Source: Prostheceraeus crozeri
Taxonomy: Eukaryota > Platyhelminthes > Polycladida > Euryleptidae
Direction of reading: 5' to 3'
DNA: 64,000 nt
Assembly: GCA_907163375.1 (NCBI GenBank)
Contig: CAJQUW010001438.1
Span: 1 to 64,000 of the forward strand
Shown here: one piece after another, positions 34,291 to 46,602 of the stretch
Layout of the letters: every line of letters starts with the position of its first letter
Position numbering within the stretch: position 1 is the stretch's first letter
Notes under the pieces: model-generated
The model's input: only the letters and a program-made list of their open reading frames with translations
Told to the model about the DNA's origin: nothing
Databases searched by the model: none
Made by a program: the position numbers and the translations under genes

Positions 34291-35519
34291 CAGTGGCGTC
34301 GCGTGCTCCCAGACCATAGGCCTTCGCTCGGCATTGGAATACTATTTCTATACCAGACATTTTCTAAGTTACAACACCAATTTTCATAAAAGGTGGATTT
34401 TTAATAACAATTTTCCGAACGTTTTTTTGAGGTCAAGTTAATGTGAATATGAGAAGTTGATTGCTCATGTCGCGTAATCGCCTTACTCAAGGAGCTGAGA
34501 TTACTAAGCCTATATCCCCTCTCTGTCCACACCACATTTTCTTGAGAGAAAAAGAGGCAAGGCTAACAGTTTCTTGCGTTTTTCACGGCCGGTCAGCCAC
34601 TCACATGTTTGAAAATTGATGCAATCAAAGTATATTGTGTATTTCTCATTTCTTTCTCTATGAGTACTTTCAATTTTTATATCAGGTGTTGGCCTACCTT
34701 GCTTGACTGTCATCTTTTCAGCATAATTCCCTCGGACGAAAGGCGTGGTTATGATCTCATGTACAGTACAAAACATAGTGTCACATCAATCACGTATAAA
34801 CAAATTATGGAATTCTACCGAATCTGGGTGTTCGAGTCAGATGCATTACTCTACATTCATTGGAGAACGCTCATCATCTGATCGCAGTCTTGTCTGAACG
34901 TCAGCCATCTGCCACTGTTGACGTATTGGCTTCTCTCACATTAAGCGAGGCTAGGAACAATTGAGTTGCGCTTCCCTTACTATATTTAGGCACCGCGCCT
35001 CGATCAAGAATTGTGTAGAATTTCATTGCAAAAATTGGAGAAGGCAAAGCATTATATCTATCGGGAAAGCCAATACCGGCCCGGGCGCATGCGCTTGCTG
35101 CCTCACACGCACACAACTCTCTTTCGCTCTTTCTGAACACACGACTACCTTGTGTGTTTAATTGTTCGCAGAAACAACTGTGTCTCGAGTACGCGCTTGC
35201 AAATCTGTTCACCCTGAGGTTGAGCGCTGATTTTGAGACGAAAGGCTGTGCACAGCTATCACGAGAATCTATCGAATTTAAATGAAATCTATTGAATGAT
35301 GACACTTTTCATTTTTATAATAAAATAAAATAAAATAAATGGGAGGGGCACTCAGTGGGGCGAAGGTTGAATTTCTGCAAGTCTGGTTGATTCACCGGAG
35401 CTAGCGGTAAACTTATACATTTTTAAGGTCCAACAATTAAAAAAGGCGCCCTGTCACCGACCGATTTCGAAATTGGCTGATGAAGCATCGGAGACTCCCT
35501 TGATCTCAAAGATATTGCT
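34291..35519. other. Intergenic DNA; NRF1-like palindrome at ~35085
   Basis: No supported gene. The palindrome GCGCATGCGC near 35085 resembles the NRF1 binding site found in animal promoters. It lies in a locally GC- and CpG-richer patch (about 35070-35240). A 134-codon minus-strand frame (34901-35305) spans the patch, but has no family motif or hydrophobic leader. A short (AAAAT)n run lies at about 35315-35340. Confidence 0.35.
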
Positions 35520-36000
35520 AAAGAGGTGAATGAAGCTGCACAAACAAATTCTTTCAGGTACTCAGCACAGGTGCATTATCATAAATACAGTTATGGATCA
35601 GGCAACAGACTTTGTATTCAATGTGGTAATGAACTGGCAGCCAATGAAGGTCATAAATAGTCCCGGAAGTGCGGGCATTCCTTGGAAGCCGTCGAACTAG
35701 TCTGGTGCATGCATTTTGCACTTTCTGCAGCCGATGCATCGATGTTGTCCTGCAGTCTGGAAAAACAACGTTGCAGTATTTCAAGACAGAAAATATGAAT
35801 CATGTTGGCGCGTTTTTTTTACTAATGCAACAACTGATTCTGTACAGGTTTCAGATGGAAGCAGTCGATGTACCATCAGTTCCACGGACAATCAATTTAC
35901 GCCGTTTATTTGATGTCGACTACCGCAAACATGCAATTTGGATTTTTTGGATTTAGTATGGGATAAAACAATCAATAAGATCAGAAGGCAATGTTTGAAT
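35520..36000 (-). pseudogene. LINE 3'-end fragment (jockey/CR1-like)
   Basis: The minus-strand frame 35784-35554 reads MHRLQKVQNACTRLVRRLP and IYDLHWLPVHYHIEYKVCCL. This is the conserved C-terminal region downstream of the RT in jockey/CR1-type LINEs (LQxVQNxxARLV ... LHWLPVxxRIxYK). Upstream pieces to about 36000 look related but are frame-shifted. The endonuclease and YADD core are absent. Confidence 0.82.
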
Positions 36001-38660
36001 TTAGAGATTCAAAGTCGCGTTAATCACCTATAGAAAAAAAGTAAATAAACATTAGTGCCATCAGCGTATGAGTGATGAACAAGACCATAAGATGCTATGA
36101 CATCAGAAATAGTCTTTGAGTGGTCAATGGACTTACTGTCTAATATGGACTTAAAGTGGTCAAAATGTCTTTTAGTGTTGCAGCCGACATAATTACTATT
36201 TTACAATCAAGTTTCATTAGAACAAGACAAACTTTGCCACGCTTTTCATATTTATAAGCTTAGCATTTGTTGATCAATATCGCCTCTCAACGCTCTGAAC
36301 ATCCTCCATACGTGCTCTGCCATCTTGAAAACGCTTTCGTCAATTGGTATTCTGAAGTTTCATGCATGTAGAATCCCGGAATAGCCTACTTAGTATCTGT
36401 GTAATTTCTACATAGCTTCCTCCATCGACAAAAATAATGAGTTTGATTTTTGTATAGTTATAGTTGCATCCATTGAGTAAGGCTGCATCTTCCATCAATT
36501 ATTATTATTTTCTGAATTACTCAGTCCTGATATGACGCTAACATCCAGAGATAGCTGCCGGTAGAATGCAGCGCAACATCAAATCCTAAATTATCCTCGG
36601 TGATCATCTCGAGTGAATGCATCCAAAGCGAACTGCTGTTGAAGAATTTTCAACGTTTCAAGAACAAGGGACCTGCGAGCGAGAACACCCGTCGTATATT
36701 AGTATCAAAAAACCTTCTCTCCTTGAATACTTGATTGGCCGCAAAACAAAAGAAATAAGGATGTGTAGGCTACAATTGCCAGAAGTTTCGAGTCATAACT
36801 TTTCCCCTACAGAAGATCGTCAAAACCAGGGTAGATGATTTGTTTATTGCCTTTTTAATAGCTGCAGCGAATTTCACCGAGAGGACAGGCGAGCCCAGGA
36901 AATGTGTATAAAAGGGCAGTACAGTTTTTAATATTTCTTTTTCTACTTGCGCCAAAAAAATACAGAATGGGAGAAGTGGGTAAATCCATTTTATATGACT
37001 ATTGATGATTTTTATATGACATTTGATCTTAAAAATCAAAAATGTCTGGTCAAAAGAATACAGTACATTTTTCAAAATTCATTAAGAAATCAAAAACTGA
37101 ATCGTGATGATCCATAGTTGATTTTCACCTTTTGGTGCAATAACTAGTCACACAAATGATGTACATGTATTTTGCTGTATAAAGAAAATAAAACGATCAT
37201 TTCTAAGTTGATAAATGTGCATCGGTCAGAAGACAATTTTCGTGGGACAAAGTCTAATTGAAAAATGTCCCAAATCAATGCAAATACAGTCCTGAATTAT
37301 AGTCTTTGAAAATGCGGTTCATGCGCTTTAACATGATACATAACTTTGTTATGCATAATTTATGTAGATCACAACGAAATTCCCGAAGATATATTACCTA
37401 TGCTCGGACACGCATTTTTGGTACTTTTTCTGTCTTGCGCTAAATACTAAATATAATTTTCATGAAGAAAACTTTGTTAGATTAATTTGAATTTAAGATG
37501 GCCGAAATGAGTTGATACTGAGAATGCCATGATATCTATAAATCTAGTTTCTATAATCGAAAATTGGATCAAGTGTCTTAAGGAGCTACAACAGTGAGAA
37601 ATTCTCAAAAACATGTCTTTTAACCCTAGTTGCTGCTTGGAATGTAGAGGACCTTAGATTTCAACATCATCTGGAGCCGGATCTCCTTTACACCCTCAGT
37701 TGCTGTCTCAGTCTACGTGACAATTAATTGTCAATTTATCTTCCAAAATCACTAAGTAAAAAGTCTGAATCTTCATTTTTGAAGTCATTTCGTTGAGTCA
37801 GCGATTGCAACTTTATTTCTGTTCTCTTAGAAGGAAGAGAACGGAAAATAAAGAGCAGCAATTTAGAAGTCAATTAGCATCAAATTCAAAGAAGATAAAT
37901 TGCCCTGTTTTGGTGTTTTTGACAAGTTATCAGAAATCCAAGCGAAGCAGTCAAGAAACAGATCACACACTTTGATCAACTTTCTATCTAATGGCTTGCA
38001 AGATACGTCAAAGTTTGTAATAATTCGTTCTCTGTGAACCTCCGGGAAGTTCGTATCTCGATTAATTTCTCTGATAAGGAGTGTGATGTGATGCCATTCC
38101 TTACAGCTAAACTTCGAAGAAGGATGAGAGATAGCTCGAAGAAAAGGAAGGATGGTTGCCGTCTAAGTGAAAATTACTGAGATTCACCTTGCGACCTTCC
38201 GTTTGAAATTTCATCCCAGTCATCAGTACGCAGGTAACTAAGATTTTCCGACTTCGATGTAAACTTTCGTTGACGATGATTTGCATTTCAATATTCAAAG
38301 AAGATTTGAGTACAGGCTACTGTTGTTTTGAATAGTAGTAAGCATGTTACTTACAAACATAAGAAAGTTTTCAAAAATCGCATTCTTACGCGTTCGTTGT
38401 GACGGATCATTGTGTTCGTCATGGAGTACCGATTTGTCTTAGCGGTTTCCTTCAGTCATTCATTCATGCCTCATTCAATTAAACTATGTGCTTCAAACGG
38501 TACTTCTTTTTCCTTCCACAATAATATATGGGCACGACTCTACTAGTGTGATAAAGACATACTTTCGATGGTATATGAACTATTTCACACTTAACAAAGT
38601 AGTGAGAAGCCTATATGATTAATATAGTGAGCTAAGCAAAATACACTTAGAAGACTTAAT
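36001..38660. other. Intergenic DNA, nothing recognised
   Basis: No coding, RNA or repeat feature that I can support. Open frames of 60-101 codons at 36617-38298 lack family motifs and splice context. Confidence 0.5.
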
Positions 38661-38786
38661 CATAGAATAAGTATATCAGGTAGAGTGGTAAATCAGCATT
38701 TATCAACTCCCCAATGTGTATACACTTTCGGTTTTATTAAATGAACTCGAGCGGGATATAGTTGTCAATTGTTTCCGAATGTGAAA
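38661..38786 (-). repeat. Dispersed repeat, inverted partner of 33291-33415
   Basis: Reverse complement of the repeat at 33291-33415, with shared blocks CTCGAGTTCATTTAATAAAA and TTACCACTCTACCTGATATA. It ends about 140 bp from repeat R copy 2. Confidence 0.7.
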
Positions 38787-38924
38787 TATGCAAATTTTTG
38801 CAGTTTTGAAGAAATTACAACGTAATTGAGTGATCATGATTGTATTGCAGAAGGAATGATGGCATTTCAAAGATTCTCAGTGTCATGACACCTTGGAGAG
38901 ATTGTCTGTTAAATTAGCAACTCG

Positions 38925-39445
38925 ATGATTGCTATTGCTTTTATGCTGAACCTCAAGAGAATCTTCTTAAGCGAGATCATATCACAGGCAACCTGCCACT
39001 GGTAGAGTAAAATCACATAATTAAAGACAATGATTTCAATTAACTAAAAACATGAATTTAGTGAATCATAAAATCATGCCGGTGAAAATTGAATTAAAAA
39101 CTTGAAATTTCAGCCAAGAAAGCATGGATAATATCGCGACTTTTTCATGAAGACTTCCATTATAACACGTATCATGAAATTCCCTTGATAATCAGCTTAA
39201 TTTCCGCTTAGTTAGGATGCTATTAGCAAATATTCATTCCTTTTGATATCCAACTTGTTTCACATTACATATAAGGGAGAGTCAGTATATAAATTTTCAA
39301 ATTTTAACTTTTTAAAACTGCTCAAATAATTTTTTGGATCATGGGAACGCAATCTGCGCAAAAAACTGAATCTTTTCATATAAACATTTTCACTGTATAC
39401 AGATACTTTTTTTAGTCGATACTCTACCTACTGTATATATCCCTA
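38925..39445 (-). repeat. Dispersed repeat R, copy 2
   Basis: Reverse-complemented, it aligns with 46895-47430 over about 520 bp: GTATCTGTATACAGTGAAA, AAAAAATTATTTGAGCAG, GTTGGATATCAAAAGGAATG, AAGCTGATTATCAAGGGAAT, and ending TCTCTTGAGGTTCAGCAT. It is the longest copy of R outside the hAT-like ends. It carries no ORF. Confidence 0.78.
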
Positions 39446-40785
39446 CTCTATAGACTTAATGACAATATTCACAAATAAAGTTGCAAAAGATCTTTTTTAT
39501 ATTTCATTTTCGGCTGGACTGCATTATTTTGTAAAATTTTAATCATTCAAACAAAATATTTTATATTCATTACAAAATTTGTGAGGGTTCTGGGCATCGT
39601 ACTCCTCCCATAGGCATCATATTCCACTTCCATTCTAACTTTCTTCGTGAAATAGATCCAAACATTTCGGGTCGACATATTTCATCATGTGAACATTGGT
39701 CTTCAATGGGTTAATGCATTTTAGAAGCCCAACAATAGATCACATGTGGACAGTGTCATAGCAGAGACCTTTGTATTTTTTAAAGAAAACTTTGCGTCAT
39801 AGACATGTAAATATTATCACTAGAAATTGAGCTATAGATCCTCAGATCAAAAGAGGGAACAACGGTAGCCTGAATAACCACCATTTCATCCAATATCATG
39901 AATTATTAGCAGCCGGTTCCTAACTCTCAATATTTACACTACTTTATATTTGAACATGCAGCCGCAATTAGTACGCAGGAGATGCGCAATTAATATATTC
40001 AGTTCAATCATCAAATACTACTTTTTAAGGTTCTGTATTTTCTGTGTTTTAGTAGTAATCAATGGAGGATCGCCTAATATAACTGAGAGATATGAATAAC
40101 GACAATAACTCAAAAATCAAATCATTCTTGTCTTTTCAAGGCGATTTAGTGGATCATGAGCACTTCCATTTGTTGATCTAAATGCTGTATTGAAGTCAAC
40201 ATTGCTATTCTGAGCTATTGGCGTCAGAGGCAATCGCTGATTATCGTTTGATTTTCGTTGTGCAACTTACTAACACTTACATGTACTTTACTTCGATAGA
40301 ATAAATACTTTTCTTTTGATCAGGCTTCCCTTATACTATTCATCGTGAATCTCATAATTCTTGGATTCATTCCATTATATTCTTGCAAAAGTCCTGGCCT
40401 GCATCGGACGCGTTTTATCGAAAATAAATAGACAAAGACCGGTGTGGTCTCAACCGATCCCACCATCAAGTCTACTTGCAAAGCAACTAAAACTCTGTCG
40501 AAATCTAAGAATGTAGAGAACTTGTGCACAGCAACTTGTCTCTCATCTATTGATGATCTCTGTCTACTCTACCTGTCAATAATGCCAGTGTTATTGAGAC
40601 ATGAACTCTGAATTGAACCCCGAAGCGTGAGAAAGCTACTGCTCCTCAGGATGGCGAAAACCCTTTCACCTGCATTTCACCTTCTACACCATAATTTGAA
40701 CCCAGGGACGATAATCTGCCCCATTCTTACACCCATACATATGCATACCTGGGCATTTCAAGTCATCATTACAGTAGAATGCTGA
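39446..40785. other. Intergenic DNA, nothing recognised
   Basis: No coding, RNA or repeat feature that I can support. Confidence 0.5.
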
Positions 40786-41100
40786 GTCAATAAAACAGAA
40801 AGAATAAACAGACAGTATAAACAAGAAAGTCAATAAAACAGAAAGAATAAACAGACAGAATAAACAAGAAAGTCAATAAAACAGAAAGAATAAACAGACA
40901 GAATAAACAAGAAAGTCAAAAAAACAGAAAGAATAAACAGACAGAATAAACAAGAAAGTCAATAAAACAGAAAGAATAAACAGACAGAATAAACAAGAAA
41001 GTCAAAAAAACAGAAAGAATAAACAGACAGAATAAACAAGAAAGTCAAAAAAACAGAAAGAATAAACAGACAGAATAAACAAGAAAGTCAATAAAACAGT
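40786..41100. repeat. 43-bp minisatellite, ~7.3 copies
   Basis: A 43-bp unit starting GTCAATAAAACAGAAAGAAT and continuing AAACAGACAGAATAAACAAG begins at 40786, 40829, 40872, 40915, 40958, 41001, 41044 and 41087 (partial). Units differ by only one or two bases (CAATAAAA/CAAAAAAA, one CAGTATAA), so expansion is recent or homogenised. It is not a CRISPR array, because there are no non-repetitive spacers. Confidence 0.97.
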
Positions 41101-41534
41101 AGTTAGGTTACATTTCTACGATAAAAAATCGAAAATTTTGTAAATTTTCACTTGAAATCGCCGCTCTTTTTCAGAAAATTAAAACGATTATAAGGTAGGC
41201 GTTCAAAGGGAGCCATGTCATATTATGCTTGAAAAAGATCAAGGAACATGTGAAAATGTGTTCAATGCTGTCAGCATGTGCTAAACATATATGAAATATT
41301 TGGATAAATCCGAATTAGTTTTCAAAGATATACGCACAAGGGGAAAAATGAAAATATAAACGCGCAATTTACGAAATCACGTCAACTTTGTAATAATAGA
41401 CTTAATAAGTCAAGAAATATCAAAAGCTTGCAATGTTGTCTTGTCAAACACATTCCGTAAATGCTAATATGCAACATCACATCAGTTAACGAAGTCTAAC
41501 GAATGTAAGAAGCAGGTTTTTGAAAAGACGAGAC

Positions 41535-42190
41535 ATTTTGTTGATAGAGAAGAGTCAAGAATAATTTGATGTTATTTTATTTATAATATAAAGCCATCAA
41601 TTTCAATTTTCCACGATGTAAGCAAAAATATAGCTCTCCCTCAATTTAGACGATTTTTTTATTTTTTAAAAAATAAATAAAGTTCCCCGACGCGTTCCGT
41701 CACGGTGGACAGTATCAAGGGGGTAAGTAAATGAACAGGCAGTTGGCTTAAACATAAAAATGATTAGGCAGTGACGACTCGTTAGATCAATTCATGCTTG
41801 CGGTTGATTTGTGGCTTGTTCAACGCTATGAAGCGTGCTTCGGCCATTTTAGTTTGCATCGAATTCTTTGAAACGCGTCGGGGAACTTTATTTATTTTTA
41901 AAAAATAAAAAAATCGTCTAAATTGAGGGAGAGCTATATTTGTGCTTGCATCGTGGAAAATTGAATAATGAACCTCCCGTATAAGACAACAAAAGATCTA
42001 TCAATTTCAATCACTACTCAGTGATCATTTTCAGGCGAAAAAAATGTTTTTTTTTCAGAAAAAAAAACATTTTTTTCGCTTGAAGATGATTACTGAGTAG
42101 CGATTGAAATTGATAGCTTTATATCATAAATAAAATAACATCAAATAATTCTTGACTCTTCCCTTTCAATAAAATATGCTCTTTAGTCAA
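41535..42190. repeat. Nested foldback element (palindromes within a palindrome)
   Basis: Outer arms containing GTCAAGAATAATTTGATGTT and ATTTTATTTATAATATAAAG (from about 41535 to 41600) reappear inverted at about 42108-42190. Between them is a first inner inverted repeat (41600-41706 against 41870-41966), including GTTCCCCGACGCGTT and ATTGAGGGAGAGCTATATTT, with a loop of about 165 bp. A second tight hairpin (42000-42055 against 42061-42112) lies beyond it. There is no coding sequence. The structure suggests one foldback transposon inserted next to or inside another. Confidence 0.88.
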
Positions 42191-43587
42191 GACATTTTCA
42201 AATAGAGACGAGATAATTCACTCGCTACATCAAATGATTCTATAATTTGTTTGTTAACAATTATGTTGCCACAAGATATCGCAGCTATCTTTGTAATTTC
42301 CGCATGTAGAAACAAGTTGATGTGCATCATGATGACTAGCTCCAGAACGGCAAACTGTAACCACAACAGTGCAGGTCTATTAAAGAATATTTCAGTAATT
42401 CATGAAGAGGGCACACATGCAGCACCTGCTGGTTTTAGGGGAGGGGTTGCATCTGCAACACTTGCACTAACCTGGCCGCCGTCCCTGTCTGCACCTTTTT
42501 GTCATGAAATTGTCTGAATCTAAGTCCAAAATCTGAATTCAAGGGTCCATGGTTTAGCAATCTATTAGAAAGGCGAATTTATTTGTTTAGTTTAATTTTC
42601 TGTTTCGCAAATGGCCTACTCTGCTACAAATACGTGCGTAATTCATTCACTATGTCGTGAAAGGAAAGAATATCATAGGAAGAGTCGTCATGAAGAAACA
42701 ACAAGGTATAATGGATGATTTTCATGTGATTCATAGAATTCTGTTTACAAACTGTTGTAATCATATTGAAAAGTGATGTGCTTCTATGTTACTACCTAAA
42801 ATGCTTGCAAAAATTGTAAAATACAGTCCTACGAAAGAGGTACTTTTCGAATTTCGTCATACATGTAAATTTGACCTTCGATGGTATTAATTAATGAAAC
42901 TTCCTTAATTTTACATTCTCCTCTATTTTTTCTCTTTCTTTTTCTAGCTCTTGGGAATTGAATATCTGCCATAAGTCGAATATCCGAACAACATAAAAAA
43001 ATCACATTCATAAAAAATAAAGGGAATAGAATCAAAAGAATCAAAGAGAGATGCACTGAAAAATCGATTTTATGATTAAAATATCTATATTCACAAGAGT
43101 ACTTGAAAAATGTGGTTGGACATTCACAAGAAATGACAATGCATTCAAAACGAATAATGAAAGGAGGAATAAAAATATAGATTGCGTGTTATTCAAAGGT
43201 GCTTCTATATCTGATAAAGGAAGCCAATATACTCGTACATGTAGAAGAGGTGGCAGACTCGCGTAGCAGAGATGATGATCTCATATTTCGAGATGGACCA
43301 TGGTCGATGGTAGAACACATTTTTATATGTAGCAAAGTAGAAAATATTTTTAGAATAAAAATGTGATGCTAGTCAAAGCAAAATATGATTCAAAGCATTG
43401 TGTTTTACATTATTACATTGCACTGTTAGTCTCTATATTGAACAATTGCGATTTGTATTTGTAGTTCTGATGTTTTTCTCGAAAGCGATTGAGAAGTGTG
43501 AAACAGAAGCAAAACTCATCCCTCCAATCAGAAATGCCGGCAAATAGGTCTTCAGCTGCACCTCAAACTGCACCTCTAACTCTGATT
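42191..43587. other. Intergenic DNA, nothing recognised
   Basis: No supported feature. It forms the upstream region of the secreted-protein gene that begins at 43646. Confidence 0.5.
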
Positions 43588-43595
43588 TATATAAA
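43588..43595 (+). promoter_or_regulatory. TATA box of the secreted 8-Cys gene
   Basis: A consensus TATATAAA lies 58 bp upstream of the start codon at 43646. A start site about 25-30 bp downstream would fall near 43620, giving a 5' leader of roughly 25 nt. It is the clearest core-promoter signal in the window, and its spacing to the inferred first exon supports the gene model. Confidence 0.6.
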
Positions 43596-43645
43596 TCACA
43601 CAGTGTGGATCTGTTTCAAGCAATCTGCAGTAACGACGCTTGAAC

Positions 43646-45186
43646 ATGGATAGGAGGGCTCAGGTAAGCTTCTACAGGAATTTCTATCACATGGATTAAC
43701 TTAAGCACCAGTTTACATGATGAGTGATCTTCTTCTAGACGCGTCACTTATTATCGCTGTCAATGCGCAAATTATGCATAATATTATTGCATGAATAGAA
43801 TGACTGTAATATTATCATCATATTATGACGATGCGGCGATGCTTGACGCTGATGTTTTTACTTGTACATGTGCGCTGTTAAGTGTGAAAATGCGTAGACT
43901 CACAGTATACGTTTAATGGTATCATTTTCATGACTACTTAGATAGTACAATTATATGGAATGACTCGAATCCTATCATTCGACTTTTACACATCGACTCG
44001 CTTCTTTAAAATCCACAAATCTCTGAAATATGTATATAAGCAATGCTTAGACAGACTGCATCCCAAGCGTTTTCCGTATTTTCAAATGTGATGATGCATT
44101 GGCATCAATGATGTATCAAATTCATATCATCAAAGAAGCGGGCTGATAAGATGATGGCACATACATGTAGCCTACATGTGCTGCTATAGACTCAAGAGAT
44201 TTTTGTAAAATCACGTTAATCATGTTTCATGTAACTTAAAGTCCCTATTTCTGTGTATTTAAAAATTACTTACTAGTTTCCGTCATTCTAAGGTTGTTAA
44301 CGTAGTATTAAGCTGTATTAATGTAGCATAATTTGTTTTTAAGACTATTTAATGGCTCTGTGTTATAAGATAAAAATTATGTAAAGATAAAAGATAAAAC
44401 TTCTGTCATTCAAAGGTCGGTAACAGCTAAAAGTCCTCTGGAAACTACATTAATATAGTATAGTTTGCTTTTATTTAATGGTTTTGTGTTGCTGATGATG
44501 CTTACTATAAGTAATGTTGAATTTATAGGCACTGCTGGTTGAACAACTTGTTCACATGCACTTTCATTTGACATTTCAATCTCACAACACATGCATTTAC
44601 CTGCAGTTTGACGGATCTATCGATCTATTCGCATCATTAGTCAATTGAAGCGCATAGACCACTATGACTGACTGTACACAACCAAACACAATCCCTAATT
44701 GGCAAAATGTCACTGAATTAGCATTTTTAGCATTTGTGTTTCCATGTTTTGAATTAATGTGAAGTTTGTGTGTATAGACGGAAGAACAGGGATAATTTCT
44801 CCTACCTGTGCATTTCATCTTTACAGATTCTACTCATCTGCTCGCTGGTGGCGATGTTCTCATGCATTTCTGGAGGAGAATACAAAGACGGTTTTTATTA
44901 CATGTTTTATGATTATGCATACGGCAGAGTAATTGAGGCCGAATTGAAGTATTTGTTGTTTAAGTGCCATGAGAATTGTGAGAAAAACATTACCTGCTTG
45001 AACAAATGTGGAAAATCTGTAAAAATGATATTGTGCAAACGTAGTGCCGATTACTGCAGCTATGAAAAGGAGAAATGCGAAGCTTTCTATCAAGCATGCT
45101 TACATCGCTATTCTGTTACATATGAAATTTCATCGAAGACCGGACAGCTGGAGAGGAAAATAACAGAAACCAAATATTATAAATAA
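43646..45186 (+). CDS. Small secreted cysteine-rich protein, two exons
   Basis: Exon 1 is 43646-43663 (MDRRAQ), ending at a CAG/GTAAGC donor. Exon 2 is 44827-45186, after the acceptor TTTCATCTTTACAG. Both junctions are phase 0. The 125-residue product has a short basic start, then a hydrophobic core ILLICSLVAMFSCIS (residues 7-21), a typical signal peptide probably cleaved near Ser21-Gly23. The mature part is about 102 residues with a Tyr/Phe-rich N-terminus and eight cysteines at 53, 57, 63, 67, 76, 83, 90 and 97 (C-x3-C-x5-C-x3-C-x8-C-x6-C-x6-C-x6-C). It also has one glycosylation sequon at Asn60 and a charged, cysteine-free tail. I do not recognise the family. The regular spacing suggests a disulfide-stabilised helical fold. 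An alternative start at 44770, reading through the acceptor, would also give a plausible leader, but the TATA box and phase match favour the spliced model. Confidence 0.6.
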
Positions 45187-45187
45187 A
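45182..45187 (+). terminator. AATAAA polyadenylation signal overlapping the stop codon
   Basis: AATAAA at 45182-45187 contains the TAA stop (45184-45186) of the secreted-protein gene. If it is used, the 3' UTR would be only about 15-30 nt. A later site is possible. Confidence 0.4.
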
Positions 45188-45215
45188 TCGTCCAGACGCT
45201 GCGGGTGACGAGAGT

Positions 45216-46602
45216 GATGATGGAACAGTGTTTTGGAAGCATCCAAACAAAGCTGTGGTAGATGTGTGGTTCAACATGTTATCAATGATAAATATAACTG
45301 AAGAAACAAGATATCACATGTTTTTATTTAGTCTTGCAAGTAGCGGATTTCAGAAACGACTTGGCTGATTTTCCGTGTAGAAAGTATAACCATGGAGTCA
45401 AGAATGTCGTCTTTCTATTAATTTCAAAGAAACATTCAGAGTAAAGCCTCAGTCACAATGAAAACAAAACGACGCAAACAAGAGCATGTAGAGTTCCTAA
45501 AGCTTTCCTGTCTGTGTGGCAGTGTATAACTGCTACACTGATGACTTCGTATTCGCTGCAAAACAGTTTGTTCGGAAACGTTTGGAAAGGCTCACACGAT
45601 GGTTGAGGCCTAACTCAAGGTTTCAGAGCTCTAAATTTCTTCGAAACCTTTATGCATGCCTCTGATATTTTCAATTATTCGTGCTGTTCGTCACAATCTT
45701 TATGGGATTTCGCAAAATTTCAATGGAAAGACATGCTGTCAGAAAATCAAAACTATTGTGTTCATTTAGTCAAAACTTTTTTCATTAGACAGCATTCTCA
45801 AGCAACCCTTGTCAATTTCGTTCATCTTCAGTTTAATGCATATTGAAGTGTAAAATTATTTACACACGAGCAAATGGTTAGCAATGTAAGGCACATTGAG
45901 CTACTTCTAATGTGGCACGCTGAATTTCACCGGCAATGCCTGAAATTTCTCGACACATTCATTGAAACGCGATGTCACTGATTTAGACACTAGAAGGACG
46001 GAGATAGAGAATCATCTGGAAATGCGGATAGGTGCCATTTTTGACCCCTTAACTAATTAACTTTACCCTATGAAATTCGTGTAGAGCTTATACAAATAAC
46101 ACATTCTCTGAAAGCTCTGAATGAGACAGACCTAGCAATCAATCGTGTGATACTGATTTCTAAATGCCAGTCATAACTGTAGAAATCACAGATGCATGAA
46201 AAGTGCTATTTTCCTACATTTTTCTGTGTAGCTTATCATGTTCCAGCGTTGAATTTCATAAGGTCGGCAAATTGATGACACTTGAAAAAAGATATTTTCA
46301 CGGCATCATTCCGCGTGGTGGGCCTTCAGTAATGCGTAACCTATACATGCACACGTTGCTTTGTCTATGTCATAGTAATTACAAGAATTGTACTCACACA
46401 TTCGAATATCCGATTATAATAAAAATGCATGATGATGGCATATGGCTATGGTTTTTAGATTTTTTATGCAATTAACTATACACTCGCTTGGGAGGATTCT
46501 AAAATCACCATGTTGTAAGACATCTGCTGAGTTCAAGTGTCCGACATTTCCCACTCTCCACTACAGATGCGATCTCGAGAAGACAGATGCAACTGGGTCC
46601 GA
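45216..46602. other. Intergenic DNA, nothing recognised
   Basis: No supported feature. The 90-codon frame at 46203-46475 shows no motif. Confidence 0.5.

Noticed and set aside
34901-35305. 134-codon minus-strand open frame
   Set aside because: No domain motif, signal peptide or splice context. It overlaps a CpG-richer patch where stop codons are rarer.
40786-41100. Regular repeat array that could be mistaken for CRISPR
   Set aside because: Units are contiguous tandem copies of 43 bp with no unique spacers, and the genome is eukaryotic.
44770-44826. Unspliced start for the 8-Cys protein (138 codons)
   Set aside because: The frame reads through a strong 3' splice site. The TATA-linked exon at 43646-43663 joins in phase and gives a cleaner signal peptide. 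Kept only as an alternative.
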